DNA from: Paenibacillus sp. PAMC 26794
GTDB lineage: Bacteria > Bacillota > Bacilli > Paenibacillales > Paenibacillaceae
Length of the DNA stretch: 64,000 bases
NCBI RefSeq assembly: GCF_000316035.1
Contig: NZ_ANHX01000055.1
Span: 119,550 to 183,549, forward strand
Direction of reading: 5' to 3'
Shown here one piece after another: positions 43,763-53,237 of this stretch. Made by a program: the position numbers and the translations under genes. Position 1 is the first letter of the stretch; each line of letters starts with the position of its first letter. The notes beneath the pieces were generated by a model. The model did no database searches and was not told the origin of the DNA. It saw nothing but the letters and a program-made list of their open reading frames with translations.

Positions 43763-43996
43763 TTATTCGTAGCTTCTACGGAACATCTCGTGGGTCTCCA
43801 CCCGTCCATTCCACTCATGCTCATGACCCGAATCACTATTGTCCCAGAAACTTCTTCCCTTCAGATTGCCATCTGTCAGTTCTTCTGCATACTCCGCATC
43901 CTCAAGGTTCTCCTCAAAGGATACAACCTCGTCCACGACTCCGCGGGAGTTGCTGTTCAGTAGCAGCTTCCGCGTCAATTCTGTTTGTTTATCCAT
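43763..43996 (-). CDS. Small acidic hypothetical protein
   Basis: A 77-residue protein rich in Glu/Asp (VVSFEENLEDAEYAEELTD) with a C-terminal HEHEWNGRVETHEMF. It is soluble, with no recognised family. The ATG at 43996 has GGAG 11 bases upstream; a GTG four codons earlier is the alternative. Confidence 0.5.
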   Translation of the reverse strand: MDKQTELTRKLLLNSNSRGVVDEVVSFEENLEDAEYAEELTDGNLKGRSFWDNSDSGHEHEWNGRVETHEMFRRSYE

Positions 43997-44193
43997 AAAC
44001 AAGCACACTCCAATCTTGGATTTCTGTTGGAAATGCTACTATTGTGATGGAATCGGCTGCTCTTTATGCATCCTTCACACAATCGTTAGATCTGTGAGGC
44101 GTGAGGGTATTTTTTCACATGAACAGGGGAAAATAAACGAACAAACATAGGCAGCATATGCCTCGGAATCCTTCTGCCGAAAGGAATGAATTC

Positions 44194-44313
44194 ATGGAAC
44201 ATCTACTGGAATGGATTCAACATCACGGTAAACTGGTGCTGTTATGCACCTGTGTTATACTGGCCTGTTTATGGATATGGGCCAACCATGAGCAGCTTTT
44301 TTATAAGGAATGA
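44194..44313 (+). CDS. Possible 39-residue single-pass membrane protein
   Basis: An ATG with AAGGA eight bases upstream opens 39 codons: MEHLLEWIQHHGKL, then a hydrophobic helix VLLCTCVILACLWIW, and the tail ANHEQLFYKE. It lies about 100 bp ahead of a DUF1129-like membrane protein gene in the same direction. Composition and ribosome binding site favour a real small gene; there is no family assignment. Confidence 0.45.
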   Translation: MEHLLEWIQHHGKLVLLCTCVILACLWIWANHEQLFYKE

Positions 44314-44409
44314 CTTTGCGAAACGAGAGCCCTTCCCGTATACTAAAATACCGTCAGGGTCTTCAGACAATTGGAAGATCAGAACGTGTGTAGACAGGGG
44401 GAGCAATCA

Positions 44410-45222
44410 TTGGGGATTTCCTATAAGAAGCTTAAAGAAATACAGAATCGGCAAATAACTGAGATGAGTCGAATGACACCTGAACATGTGAAACTGTATG
44501 ACGAGATCAGCACAATTGCGCGTCATGCGCCAGCGGACGAGAGAACACAGGAAGAGTGGATACTCTCCGCAGGAAAAGCAATCGTACAGGCTCAGCGGGA
44601 TAACAAACCCGCTCGCGAGTTATACGGACCTGATCTGGAACAAGACATCCATGCACAGCTCGGGATAACAAATACAGCACCGGAGAAGACGGCTGCCGTT
44701 GAGGTGGGTAAATCCAGCCCAACCCGTGGTAATAGTCCAACAGCTTCATCGAAAAAGAATGCTAACGCTGTAGAACCCCAGCCAACTGAGAATCCAGAAC
44801 CTGTGAAACGGACACCAAAGTGGTATGCCATGATCGCTTGGGCGGCTTTGTCTTTTGTCATGTTGATTCAAGGATGTGTGGGATTGTTCGTGGGTTGGAC
44901 TGGTGGAGATACGGAGCCGTTCCAACACATCAGTCTGTTCTCCTTGATCGTTGCGGCAGTTGGCGGTATTGCATTGGTGGAGATGCTTCGCCGCCTTGCT
45001 GAGCGACCGGACGATGAAGGAGCGGACAAGAATACCGTACCTAGAGTTAACCTTAAGGGAATCATCATCTACATCGTCATCGTGGTCCTTGTGCTGTTTG
45101 TAGGGTATCCATTGCGTGATAAACTTCCGGTATTTGCACTGGCTCCGTGGGTGAGTGCGGTGATCGGAGTTGTAGGGCTTGCAACGTTACGTCCGTTCTT
45201 TGGACAAAAGAAAACTGCATAA
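44410..45222 (+). CDS. DUF1129-like membrane protein
   Basis: A 270-residue protein. A cytoplasmic N-terminus (LYDEISTIARHAPADERTQE, GKAIVQAQRDNKPARELYGP) resembles DUF1129, followed by a Pro/Thr-rich linker and four transmembrane segments (WAALSFVMLIQGCVGLFV, ISLFSLIVAAVGGIALV, IIIYIVIVVLVLFVGYP, FALAPWVSAVIGVVGLA). The start is taken as TTG at 44410, with AGGGGGAG at ideal spacing; the longer frame has no ribosome binding site. Function unknown. Confidence 0.75.
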   Translation: MGISYKKLKEIQNRQITEMSRMTPEHVKLYDEISTIARHAPADERTQEEWILSAGKAIVQAQRDNKPARELYGPDLEQDIHAQLGITNTAPEKTAAVEVGKSSPTRGNSPTASSKKNANAVEPQPTENPEPVKRTPKWYAMIAWAALSFVMLIQGCVGLFVGWTGGDTEPFQHISLFSLIVAAVGGIALVEMLRRLAERPDDEGADKNTVPRVNLKGIIIYIVIVVLVLFVGYPLRDKLPVFALAPWVSAVIGVVGLATLRPFFGQKKTA

Positions 45223-45248
45223 CACGTTATATAATTGATTAAGGGACT

Positions 45249-46154
45249 TCACGAACTCGTGAGGTCTTTTTCCATTTGGAGCTGGTTCCGATGTTTGATT
45301 CCTTTGCCCGGTGTCTCTCCAAACTCCCGCTTGAACATCCGGATGAAATAGTTCACTTCCATGCCTACGGTCTCTGCCGCCTCTCGTACACTTGCTCGTG
45401 GATGCTTGTCCAGCCATTCTGAAGCCTTCTGCAAACGTAATCGTTGCATATATTGATGTCCTGTCACGCCATAATGCTGGTGAAATAATCGATTGAGATG
45501 CTGCACCGAATAACCAACTGCGTCAGCGATGTGCTTCAATAACAGGTCATCCTGGTAGTGCGTATGCATCAATGCTACTGCTCGGATGAGTGCATCCTTG
45601 CTCGGATCGGACTCCCGATTAGAACGTGTTGTAGTGCCGTCCTGTGCCATCGATGATCCAATACCTCCTATGCCGACATCAGATGGAATTTTCGATTGTG
45701 CTAGATCCAAAATGAGCTGGTAGATGAGGGTTGATGTGTTCCACATCTTCGTTGCTTCTTGATCCAGCGCATGCCAGAGATTGGTCAACCGCGACCAGAT
45801 GATGTCAAAACCTGAGATATGGTACGGCTCGCTCTGAAGCAAACCCGCGGATTGTAGTACCGATCCAGCCGATGCACCGCCAATACCAATATAACCCAGT
45901 TCTTCTTTGGATTTGGAATGAGGCACATACTCATGCGCAACCTCGGGTTCCACGATGAATAACTGCCCTGCTCCCATCGTCCATGTCCCTTTTCCCGTTA
46001 TCTTGAACTGCCCTTCACCACCGTGTGACAAAAACAACTGATACACCGGAAATCCATCCGGTCTATGCAGAACTTTCTCTTCCTGCGTGCCCACACAATA
46101 CAGGTACAGCGGCAACCGGGAATCCGGCAGGCCCGTCAAACGAAATGCAAGCAT
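45249..46154 (-). CDS. AraC family transcriptional regulator
   Basis: A 301-residue regulator with an N-terminal cupin-like ligand-binding domain (LFLSHGGEGQFKI, GQLFIVEPEVAHEYVPH) and a C-terminal pair of helix-turn-helix motifs (LLKHIADAVGYSVQHLNRLF and VREAAETVGMEVNYFIRMF, then FKREFGETPGK). Such proteins usually activate sugar-utilisation or stress genes. No obvious target is adjacent; the downstream neighbour is convergent and the upstream gene encodes a surface protein. Confidence 0.9.
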   Translation of the reverse strand: MLAFRLTGLPDSRLPLYLYCVGTQEEKVLHRPDGFPVYQLFLSHGGEGQFKITGKGTWTMGAGQLFIVEPEVAHEYVPHSKSKEELGYIGIGGASAGSVLQSAGLLQSEPYHISGFDIIWSRLTNLWHALDQEATKMWNTSTLIYQLILDLAQSKIPSDVGIGGIGSSMAQDGTTTRSNRESDPSKDALIRAVALMHTHYQDDLLLKHIADAVGYSVQHLNRLFHQHYGVTGHQYMQRLRLQKASEWLDKHPRASVREAAETVGMEVNYFIRMFKREFGETPGKGIKHRNQLQMEKDLTSS

Positions 46155-46384
46155 TCCATCATTCCTTTCGGCTCATAGGCTTCTTCTACATAAGGTGAAC
46201 TAAAAATATTTACTCTAGCCGCTCCGTTTCATGTGAATGTTTAGTTCAATCTATATAGCCAACTTCCCTTTATTATCCATTATTTATTCCCGATGTAACA
46301 ATGGTCTTAGGAACCTTTTTGACGACAAGATTTTCAAAAAGCAAGTTTGAAATTCACGCCATACGATCGTTGTTCAAGAAAAAA

Positions 46385-46418
46385 AACACCCTTTCCGGAT
46401 GGAAAGGGTGTTCGAGTT
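46385..46418 (-). terminator. Intrinsic terminator of the surface-protein gene
   Basis: AACACCCTTTCC / GGAAAGGGTGTT with a 4-nt loop; read on the minus strand it is followed by a run of Ts. Confidence 0.85.
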
Positions 46419-46441
46419 TGTTTCAGTGTAAATTTTTACAT

Positions 46442-49400
46442 TCAGCCCTGTGGAGGTGTTTGCCCCTCACTTGAGGCTGGTGGATTGGTAGAAGGCGTCG
46501 GCTCCTGTGTTGGCGTAGACTGAGCTTTTTCAAGCTTGAATGTATCCGATGGGCCTGAAAGTGTATGTTTATTCGTTGTTGTATTTGCAGCAACTGAAAG
46601 AATATACACCTTGTACTCGCTTCCTTCCACCAGATTGGCCCCAGTTGAATCTTTAGCTGTTGTAGTAGTTAAAGTAACTTCAACGGCTGCAGGATTTCCA
46701 ATTGGGTAGCTAGTGTTAGAGTTTGCTGTAGTAATATCCAAATTATCTGTTCCTTTAACAATAAAGAGTCGGTATGCAGAAATCCCAGTTTCAGAAGTTG
46801 GTTTAGTAAAGCTAAGCTTATAACTCGCTTCGGTTACAGTACTTGTATTTTGAAGGCCTGTTATAGTGGCAGTTTGAACCACATTTGCTTGTGCAAAGAT
46901 ATTAAACTCATTGGAAGCAGAAGACAGATTGGAAACACGTGACGTACTGTCCGAAACAGACAAGACAAACACTCTGTATTTCTGTCCAGCTACAAGGACA
47001 CTACCATTAATATCTCGATGTCCACCGTTTAGTACTACCGGACTGCCTGCATTGTTTTTGTTGATTTCAATAAAAGAATTAATTCCAAGAGCAGAACTTG
47101 TATTGAATCCACTCACTTGGTTAGCAGGCACAATCAGGATACGATAATTGGAGATATTGGTCTCGTTAGTTGCCTTATTGAAGGTTATTGTTACATCCGA
47201 AGGCGTTCCAGACTGTCCTTGATCTTTAACGGTTGCATTCACATTACTCGCCACTGCTACAGCGGAATTTGAAGTCAGTGTGATTACACTGGAGGCTGAC
47301 GATAATGCATTTGCCAAAGATGTATTATTATTCACAGCCATTACATAAACTCGATAGCCTACATCGTTACGGATCGAGTCACCATCCACTGTTCTCGAAC
47401 CATTAGATAAAGTAATCGTCTGATTATTTCCCGTTCTACTTACATACGTATAATTCGAGCTATTCACCGTGTTGGCTACGTTCAGATTGAAGCTGCCTGC
47501 ATTTGCATTTTTCACTACAAACACCCGATAATGATTCACATTTGTCTCATCTGCGGATTTAGTGAACGTCACACGCAGATCACGTCCATCTCCAGTATCC
47601 CCAATATCAGTTGCAACCACATTGCTCGGAGCCGTTACAGCTGCATTCTGTGCCAACGTAATTTGGGAAGAGTAACCAGACAAAGCATTCTGACTGGAGT
47701 TTCCGTTGTTATTCACTGACAGCACGAATACCCGATAAGCAACGTTATTGGTAATGGTATAACCATTGGTATCTACCGCATAGTTTGGAAGCGTAACTGA
47801 CAGGTTACCACCCGTTTTGTTCACTTGTGTATAGTTGTTCGACGCATTAGCTGCGCTTAGTGTGAAGCTGCCCACATTAGCGGAACGAACTACATATACT
47901 CGGTAGGCAGAGATTCTGGACTCATCCGCAGCTTTATTGAACGAAACCCGCAGATCACGCCCATCACCGTAGTCACTAATATCAGCAACAGCCAGGTTGC
48001 TAATGACTCCCGCGTTACCGGTCGTTGTCAGTCTCAGCACAGTGGAGGAAGCTGACAGTGCATTGGTGTATCCATTTTGCTGATTGCCCACCGCCATCAC
48101 AAAAATGCGATAATCTTGCAGATTCGTTACGTTATAACCACTTGTGTCCTTCATGGATGATGGCAATGTCGTTGTAATGTTGTTGCCTGTTTTGTTCACC
48201 GTATAGTACAGACTGGAGGACAGATTGCTTGCCGTCGTCAGGTTGAAGTTGCTGGCAACCGAGTTACGCACCACAAAGACGCGATAATTTGCCACCTTGG
48301 ACTCATCCGATGAACGGTTGAAGCTCACCTGAATGTCACGACCATCTCCATAATCCGAGTTATCTCTCACTTGCGTAATTACCGGAGATGTTGCTGTGTT
48401 CACGGACAACGTAAGTGAAGATGATGCTGTGGACAGCTTGCTGTCTGTTGTTGTATTAGTGCTTACCGACAAGATGTAGACCACATACGCTGTGCCGCTT
48501 TTAATCATTTCGCCAGACGTATCCCGTGTCGAAGAAGTCAACTGGCTTTTCACTGCGTTATTGTTTCCTTTGTATATGATCGTGGAGTTTGCACTGGACA
48601 CTTTGTTCGCTGCAGCCAGATTGAATGCAGAAGAGTCCTTCGCTTTAACAACAAAAGCACGATAATACGTAATGTTCGATGTCGTGCTCGGCTGCGTGAA
48701 GTTAATCTCCAGATCCCGACCATCGCCATAGTCACTAATATCTGCGGCACGCAGACTTGTAACCGCCTGTACTGTGGATTTCACATTATTGAGCTTCAAT
48801 GCTTGGGAAGACCAGTTCAATGCATTTTTATAATTATTGCTGCTGTTACCAACAGTCAGTACATACAGACGATACGTTTCATTGCTGTTAAGCAGATCCC
48901 CGTTTACGTCACGTGTCTGCGCGTTAAGTGTCAGTTTCGGGTTGCTGCCATTTGGTGTAACAGATGTATAGTTCGCAGAAGGTACGGCAGTTGCTGAGGA
49001 CTCCGTGAAGCTATTCACATCGCGAGTTTTTACCAGCATAATCCGGTAAGCAGATACCGCCTTCTCTGAAGTTGGACGTGTGAAGCTCACGGTCAGGTCA
49101 CGACCATCTCCATTACTTCCAGATACCGACCCGTAGATGTTCCATGCAGCATATTGTGTCTCATCCACTGGAGGTGTTGCCGTTGTCTTGATATCTACAC
49201 GTTGATTACGTGAGTTCCAGAACACTTTCTCTCCAAAAGCTTCACTGACAAAACGAATCGGAACCATCGTGTTGCCCTTAATCGTGTTTGCAGGTACATC
49301 CAGCGAGATCGCTTCCCCGTTGATGTATGCCGTTTTGGAACCGAGTGTCAAAGTAACTTCCTGATCGTCGCGCGTTGCAACAATCGTTTTGGTTCTGTTC

Positions 49401-49606
49401 GTGTACTGGACCTTCGCATCCAATCCTTCAAATATCGACCGAAGCGGAACCAGTACGCGTCCACCTTTCATGACAGGTGCCTGAGCAGATGATAACTCTG
49501 CATCATTAATATATATACTGATCCTCGCAGCTGCATCCATAACCGACGTTGGAAGTGCGGACATCAGCATGGCCGATACAGCCAGCGCTGACATTACCTT
49601 CTTCAC
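46442..49606 (-). CDS. Large secreted repeat protein with copper-amine-oxidase-like N-terminal domain
   Basis: A 1054-residue secreted protein. A signal peptide (KKVMSALAVSAMLMSALPT) is followed by a copper-amine-oxidase N-terminal-like (stalk) domain at about residues 25-135 (VLVPLRSIFEGLDA, YINGEAISLD, VPIRFVSEAFGEKVFW). Then come seven tandem repeats of about 120 residues, each with a (S)DYGDGRD-L-V-F entry, a central YRVFVVK strand, a D-x-x-G turn and a final YRVFVLSV strand, suggesting fibronectin-III-like domains. A Pro/Thr/Ser-rich tail ends the protein with no LPXTG or S-layer motif. GTG at 49606 is preceded by GGGAGG. Likely a cell-surface adhesin or matrix protein. Confidence 0.85.
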   Translation of the reverse strand: MKKVMSALAVSAMLMSALPTSVMDAAARISIYINDAELSSAQAPVMKGGRVLVPLRSIFEGLDAKVQYTNRTKTIVATRDDQEVTLTLGSKTAYINGEAISLDVPANTIKGNTMVPIRFVSEAFGEKVFWNSRNQRVDIKTTATPPVDETQYAAWNIYGSVSGSNGDGRDLTVSFTRPTSEKAVSAYRIMLVKTRDVNSFTESSATAVPSANYTSVTPNGSNPKLTLNAQTRDVNGDLLNSNETYRLYVLTVGNSSNNYKNALNWSSQALKLNNVKSTVQAVTSLRAADISDYGDGRDLEINFTQPSTTSNITYYRAFVVKAKDSSAFNLAAANKVSSANSTIIYKGNNNAVKSQLTSSTRDTSGEMIKSGTAYVVYILSVSTNTTTDSKLSTASSSLTLSVNTATSPVITQVRDNSDYGDGRDIQVSFNRSSDESKVANYRVFVVRNSVASNFNLTTASNLSSSLYYTVNKTGNNITTTLPSSMKDTSGYNVTNLQDYRIFVMAVGNQQNGYTNALSASSTVLRLTTTGNAGVISNLAVADISDYGDGRDLRVSFNKAADESRISAYRVYVVRSANVGSFTLSAANASNNYTQVNKTGGNLSVTLPNYAVDTNGYTITNNVAYRVFVLSVNNNGNSSQNALSGYSSQITLAQNAAVTAPSNVVATDIGDTGDGRDLRVTFTKSADETNVNHYRVFVVKNANAGSFNLNVANTVNSSNYTYVSRTGNNQTITLSNGSRTVDGDSIRNDVGYRVYVMAVNNNTSLANALSSASSVITLTSNSAVAVASNVNATVKDQGQSGTPSDVTITFNKATNETNISNYRILIVPANQVSGFNTSSALGINSFIEINKNNAGSPVVLNGGHRDINGSVLVAGQKYRVFVLSVSDSTSRVSNLSSASNEFNIFAQANVVQTATITGLQNTSTVTEASYKLSFTKPTSETGISAYRLFIVKGTDNLDITTANSNTSYPIGNPAAVEVTLTTTTAKDSTGANLVEGSEYKVYILSVAANTTTNKHTLSGPSDTFKLEKAQSTPTQEPTPSTNPPASSEGQTPPQG

Positions 49607-49922
49607 TTGTTTTCCTCCCGCTTTCCTCATATCCCATATCCCCATTCTCGCATTTAGTTAACATCGAAATAGATTCGCTGTTCTTTTCATTAATTCCTGT
49701 ATTTACCTATGCACAACTAAGACGTTCAGATCAGCTCAAAGGTTTCCAGTTGTACAAAAAATATTTTCTCAGAAATCTCCCTCTATCTTCCACCCTCCAA
49801 AAGTTAAAAATAACAGAAGAATTTGTCACTATTCCGCAACCACATCCTTCCCCAATTGGGTTAAGGTATAGTGACTAGTGAACAACGCCTATCATTTTCT
49901 CAACTACGGGAGGTTCATATCT
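49607..49922. other. Divergent intergenic region between two secreted-protein genes
   Basis: AT-rich leader DNA for both divergent genes. GGGAGG sites precede each start. No terminator, operator palindrome or RNA motif is clear to me. Confidence 0.35.
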
Positions 49923-50891
49923 ATGACATCAATGTTCCAATCTGCCAAACGTAAAGGCATGCGCACCTTCATTACAGCCACCGCCATCCTCATGCTGCTC
50001 CAAACGGCTGTCGCTCCCTTATCCGGAGTCGCTGCTGCCGCATCTTCCAGTACAGATACCAAAGTCACAACTGCCAGTTCAACAACGATATATAAAACAT
50101 TTCTGTCCATGCTCTACAAAAAGAACGGCTTACCTGCCGCGGATACTTATCTCGAATCTCATATCAATCAAGTCACCACTTATCATGCAACTCTGATGGT
50201 CTTACAACTGGAGAATGCCCGCAACAAGGCGTTAACAGCCATGACGGACCGTCTACTGGTGCCTAATGTTCAAGACAAGATGATCAAGACTTACAAGTTG
50301 AATGATAGCTTCACCAAACTCATGTCCCGCACCAACGACACCAGTCTGCGTGCACTACTTCAACAGGCACGGGATAGCGGTTATCGCCTGGTTATGCTGG
50401 AAGGTTCCCTCTATCCGATCATGAATTATATGGCTTTTCAGAAATATATCTCTTACGTGAAACCAGACATCAAACAATACATTAATATCATGGCAGTCGA
50501 AACCAGCAACCTTGCCGCCGATGATGGTGCACTGGTCATTGGCTATCAGGAGATACTCAATCGCGCTTTGAATCAGGAACGATTTCTGAACGAATATCCG
50601 AAGTCCAATCGGGTACAAGAAGTGAAGAACCTGATGAATAACTATACCTTGTATACGTTTTATGGCCTGAATAATACGCCTTTATTTGACTATGAAACGA
50701 ACAAAATGACTGCCAATGCCCAGAAAGGTTACAAAGCTGTCTTACAACGTAACTCATCCGAAGACAGTGCCTTCCTGACGAAACTCGAAAAGTTCATGGA
50801 CATCGTAACCGAAGCTAAATTCGAGAAAACGGCTGCTGTCGAGAAATGGCTGGAACAGAATGTGCCGGTCAGCGAATATGCGAATTATTGA
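49923..50891 (+). CDS. Secreted hypothetical protein
   Basis: A 322-residue protein with a signal peptide (basic MRTFITATAILMLLQTAVAPL, cleavage near AAA-ASS at residues 37-43). The mature part is almost entirely alpha-helical (FLSMLYKKNGLPAADTYLES, LMVLQLENARNKALTAMTD, WLEQNVPVSEYANY) and lacks known catalytic motifs. ATG at 49923 follows ACGGGAGG; the earlier in-frame start lacks one. It is divergent from the seven-repeat surface protein, so a shared cell-envelope role is possible. I do not recognise the family. Confidence 0.75.
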   Translation: MTSMFQSAKRKGMRTFITATAILMLLQTAVAPLSGVAAAASSSTDTKVTTASSTTIYKTFLSMLYKKNGLPAADTYLESHINQVTTYHATLMVLQLENARNKALTAMTDRLLVPNVQDKMIKTYKLNDSFTKLMSRTNDTSLRALLQQARDSGYRLVMLEGSLYPIMNYMAFQKYISYVKPDIKQYINIMAVETSNLAADDGALVIGYQEILNRALNQERFLNEYPKSNRVQEVKNLMNNYTLYTFYGLNNTPLFDYETNKMTANAQKGYKAVLQRNSSEDSAFLTKLEKFMDIVTEAKFEKTAAVEKWLEQNVPVSEYANY

Positions 50892-50964
50892 GTTAATCTG
50901 TTCCCAAGGTTAAAATTCTGGTTCAAGTTCATGCTAAGTTCCATCCAACATATCACCATACCAA

Positions 50965-51000
50965 AAACCGCCACAGGATTCGCTCCTGTGGCGGTTTCTT
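50965..51000. terminator. Strong bidirectional intrinsic terminator
   Basis: The stem AAACCGCCACAGGA / TCCTGTGGCGGTTT with a short loop and flanking A and T tracts. Confidence 0.88.
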
Positions 51001-51045
51001 CTTGCTTCTATAGTCAAAACTGACTTAAACCGTCAATTCCCTGCG

Positions 51046-51648
51046 CTATTGAATCGGTTTGACCATATGATTATACTCATGTCCTGCGATGACAATCACA
51101 TCGTCTTTGACATATCCCTGCCGTTCGTACAGCATTAGCGCACGGCCGTTGTCTCGTTCTACAATCAGGGATACCTGTGAGTGACCCAGATCTCTGCCCT
51201 GCTGCTCAAAAGCAGCCATCAGTGCCCGGCCGATACCCTGCCCCTGATATGCTTCACTTACCGAGAGAGTATCCAGATAATACTCCCCCGGACGGGTTTC
51301 TTTAACCAAAGCATACTTCTCTTCCTGGCTTCGTTCAGGTCGATCCAGAATCGGCTGGTCCAGACGATCTGCTTCTCCGCCATCATAGGCTACCAGAATC
51401 CCCGCAATCAGCCCATCCTGCTCCATCACTGTCACATGACGGTAGCTAATCCGATTGTTTTCCTGTACATAAAACTCCTGCAAAATCTGCATCGCCTTCT
51501 CATGATCCGCCTCACCCGCAAGCGCGTATGCAATGTCTCCTATCGCCTGATACAGTAACAGGATGACCTGATCTGCATCTTCTATGCGCGCAGGTCTGAT
51601 CAGAGGAGATTTTTCTTGGTGATCTAATTGCATCTTGGAATCATTCAT
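51046..51648 (-). CDS. GNAT family N-acetyltransferase
   Basis: A 200-residue acetyltransferase: N-terminal IRPARIEDADQVILLLYQA, acetyl-CoA site VSEAYQGQGIGRALMAAFEQ (Q/RxxGxG/A type), and the C-terminal ALMLYERQGYVKDDVIVIAG. The ATG overlaps the ilvA stop by one base (TGATG), so the two are translationally coupled. The substrate is unknown; coupling to threonine deaminase does not by itself reveal it. Confidence 0.88.
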   Translation of the reverse strand: MNDSKMQLDHQEKSPLIRPARIEDADQVILLLYQAIGDIAYALAGEADHEKAMQILQEFYVQENNRISYRHVTVMEQDGLIAGILVAYDGGEADRLDQPILDRPERSQEEKYALVKETRPGEYYLDTLSVSEAYQGQGIGRALMAAFEQQGRDLGHSQVSLIVERDNGRALMLYERQGYVKDDVIVIAGHEYNHMVKPIQ

Positions 51649-52940
51649 CAGATTAACATGTTGAACAGATTTAGATTTTTGTTCAGTTCGGTATAGGCGA
51701 TACCTTTGCGGTTCATGCGTTCAATGAGCGGGTGGTAATCTTCCTTGTACATCAGCTCGATGCCCACCAAGGCAGGGCCATTTTCCTTATCATGCTTTTT
51801 CGTATATTCAAATCGCGTGATATCATCATTTTTCCCTAGAACTTCCTCGAGGAATTCACGTAAAGCTCCTGCACGCTGCGGGAAATTAACCATGAAATAA
51901 TACTTCAGACCTTCATAGATCAGGGAACGTTCCTTGATCTCCTGCATCCGGTCGATATCGTTGTTACCGCCACTAATTACGCAGACCACCGTCTTGCCCA
52001 CGATTTGCTCACGATACTGCTCAAGTGCCGCAACAGCCAAGGAACCGGCAGGCTCGACAACAATCGCATTTTCATTATATAACTCCAGAATAGTTGTGCA
52101 GGCTTTGCCTTCTGGCACTTTCACAATGTCATCAAGTATACTATTGCAGATATCAAAGGTGAGATCGCCAACACGTTTCACCGCTGCGCCATCCACGAAT
52201 TTATCAATATCATCCAGCGTCACAACCTGTTTGCGGAACATCGCCTCACTCATGGAAGCTGCCCCAAGTGGCTCAACTCCAATGATGCGTGTCTCTGGAC
52301 TCACGGTCTTCATGTAGGTTCCCACGCCAGCTGCCAACCCGCCGCCACCAATCGTAACGAACACATAATCGGCATTCTCATCGAGACTTTCCATGATCTC
52401 CATCGCTACCGTACCATTACCTGCAATAATCTTCGGTTGATCAAAAGGATGGATAAACGTCATGCCTTGTTCGTCACATGCACGCATCGCTTCAGCATAA
52501 GCGTCATCATACGTATCCCCGATGAGCACCACTTCAACGTTGCTGCCGCCAAAACGTCTGACCTGCTTCACCTTCTGGTTCGGTGTTGTACTCGGCATGA
52601 AGATTTTGCCGTTAATTCCGAGCGCATTACAGCTAAAAGCGACACCCTGAGCATGGTTGCCCGCACTCGCACAGACAATACCCTTCTCCATCTCGGCTGG
52701 TGTCAGACTGCGAATCATATTATAGGCGCCTCGAATTTTGAACGAACGCACCACTTGAAGGTCTTCCCTTTTCAGATACACATTACAGTTATATTTGGCC
52801 GACAATACAGCATCCCGCTGCAACGGCGTTCTTACAATGACCTCACGCAGCACATGATGTGCGCGTACGATATCTTCCATGCCAACACTGGCACGACCGG
52901 GACTTGTGGTTCCCGTTGGTTCTTGTTCAACTGGTTTCAT
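51648..52940 (-). CDS. ilvA: Threonine ammonia-lyase
   Basis: A 430-residue PLP enzyme that converts L-threonine to 2-oxobutanoate and ammonia, the first step toward isoleucine. The PLP lysine is in VRSFKIRGAYN; the phosphate loop is TIGGGGLAAGVGTY; CASAGNHAQGVAFSC and CVISGGNNDIDR are also diagnostic. The C-terminal ACT-like regulatory domain is the short form (VNFPQRAGALREFLEEVLG), as in Bacillus IlvA. GGAG precedes the ATG. No T-box leader is visible. A TGATACAAT -10-like element lies near 52998 on the minus strand. Confidence 0.93.
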   Translation of the reverse strand: MKPVEQEPTGTTSPGRASVGMEDIVRAHHVLREVIVRTPLQRDAVLSAKYNCNVYLKREDLQVVRSFKIRGAYNMIRSLTPAEMEKGIVCASAGNHAQGVAFSCNALGINGKIFMPSTTPNQKVKQVRRFGGSNVEVVLIGDTYDDAYAEAMRACDEQGMTFIHPFDQPKIIAGNGTVAMEIMESLDENADYVFVTIGGGGLAAGVGTYMKTVSPETRIIGVEPLGAASMSEAMFRKQVVTLDDIDKFVDGAAVKRVGDLTFDICNSILDDIVKVPEGKACTTILELYNENAIVVEPAGSLAVAALEQYREQIVGKTVVCVISGGNNDIDRMQEIKERSLIYEGLKYYFMVNFPQRAGALREFLEEVLGKNDDITRFEYTKKHDKENGPALVGIELMYKEDYHPLIERMNRKGIAYTELNKNLNLFNMLI

Positions 52941-53058
52941 GTTGTCTCCACACTCCGCTTTTATGGTCTAGCAATGTCGCGCACTGCTTTTCTTTGTATT
53001 GTATCACTTTTGATCTATTCTTGCGCCTGAGCTCACATCATTTATCATTCGTACAATT

Positions 53059-53139
53059 TCATCTATAATGACCGCTACCCTCGCGGGTCTGAACAAACGC
53101 ACTTGAACCAAACGTATGTGAGCTAGGATTAGGATTCAT
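53059..53139 (-). CDS. Fur-controlled 26-residue micro-ORF
   Basis: An ATG preceded by a consensus AGGAGGGG (5-nt spacing) opens 26 codons starting MNPNPSSHTF and ending EGSGHYR. Upstream, in order, are a near-consensus sigma-A promoter and a Fur box overlapping the expected transcription start. No terminator is visible between it and ilvA 118 bp downstream, so the transcript may continue into ilvA. The peptide is hydrophilic with no signal or membrane segment. Product, leader-peptide or relic are all possible; I recognise no homologue. Confidence 0.5.
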   Translation of the reverse strand: MNPNPSSHTFGSSAFVQTREGSGHYR

Positions 53140-53185
53140 GTTCCCCTCCTGATTACAAGCATAGTCATCTGTCACCGAATCTAAT

Positions 53186-53237
53186 TGAAAATGATTATCA
53201 ATTACTTCATTATAGAATAATCCATGCTTTACGACAA
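53186..53237 (-). promoter_or_regulatory. Sigma-A promoter with overlapping Fur box
   Basis: On the minus strand: -35 TTGTCG (53237-53232), exactly 17 bp, -10 TATAAT (53214-53209), and then the Fur-type 7-1-7 sequence read on the plus strand as TGAAAAT-G-ATTATCA (53186-53200), one mismatch from perfect symmetry, covering the predicted start. This geometry predicts iron-dependent repression of the micro-ORF. Confidence 0.65.
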
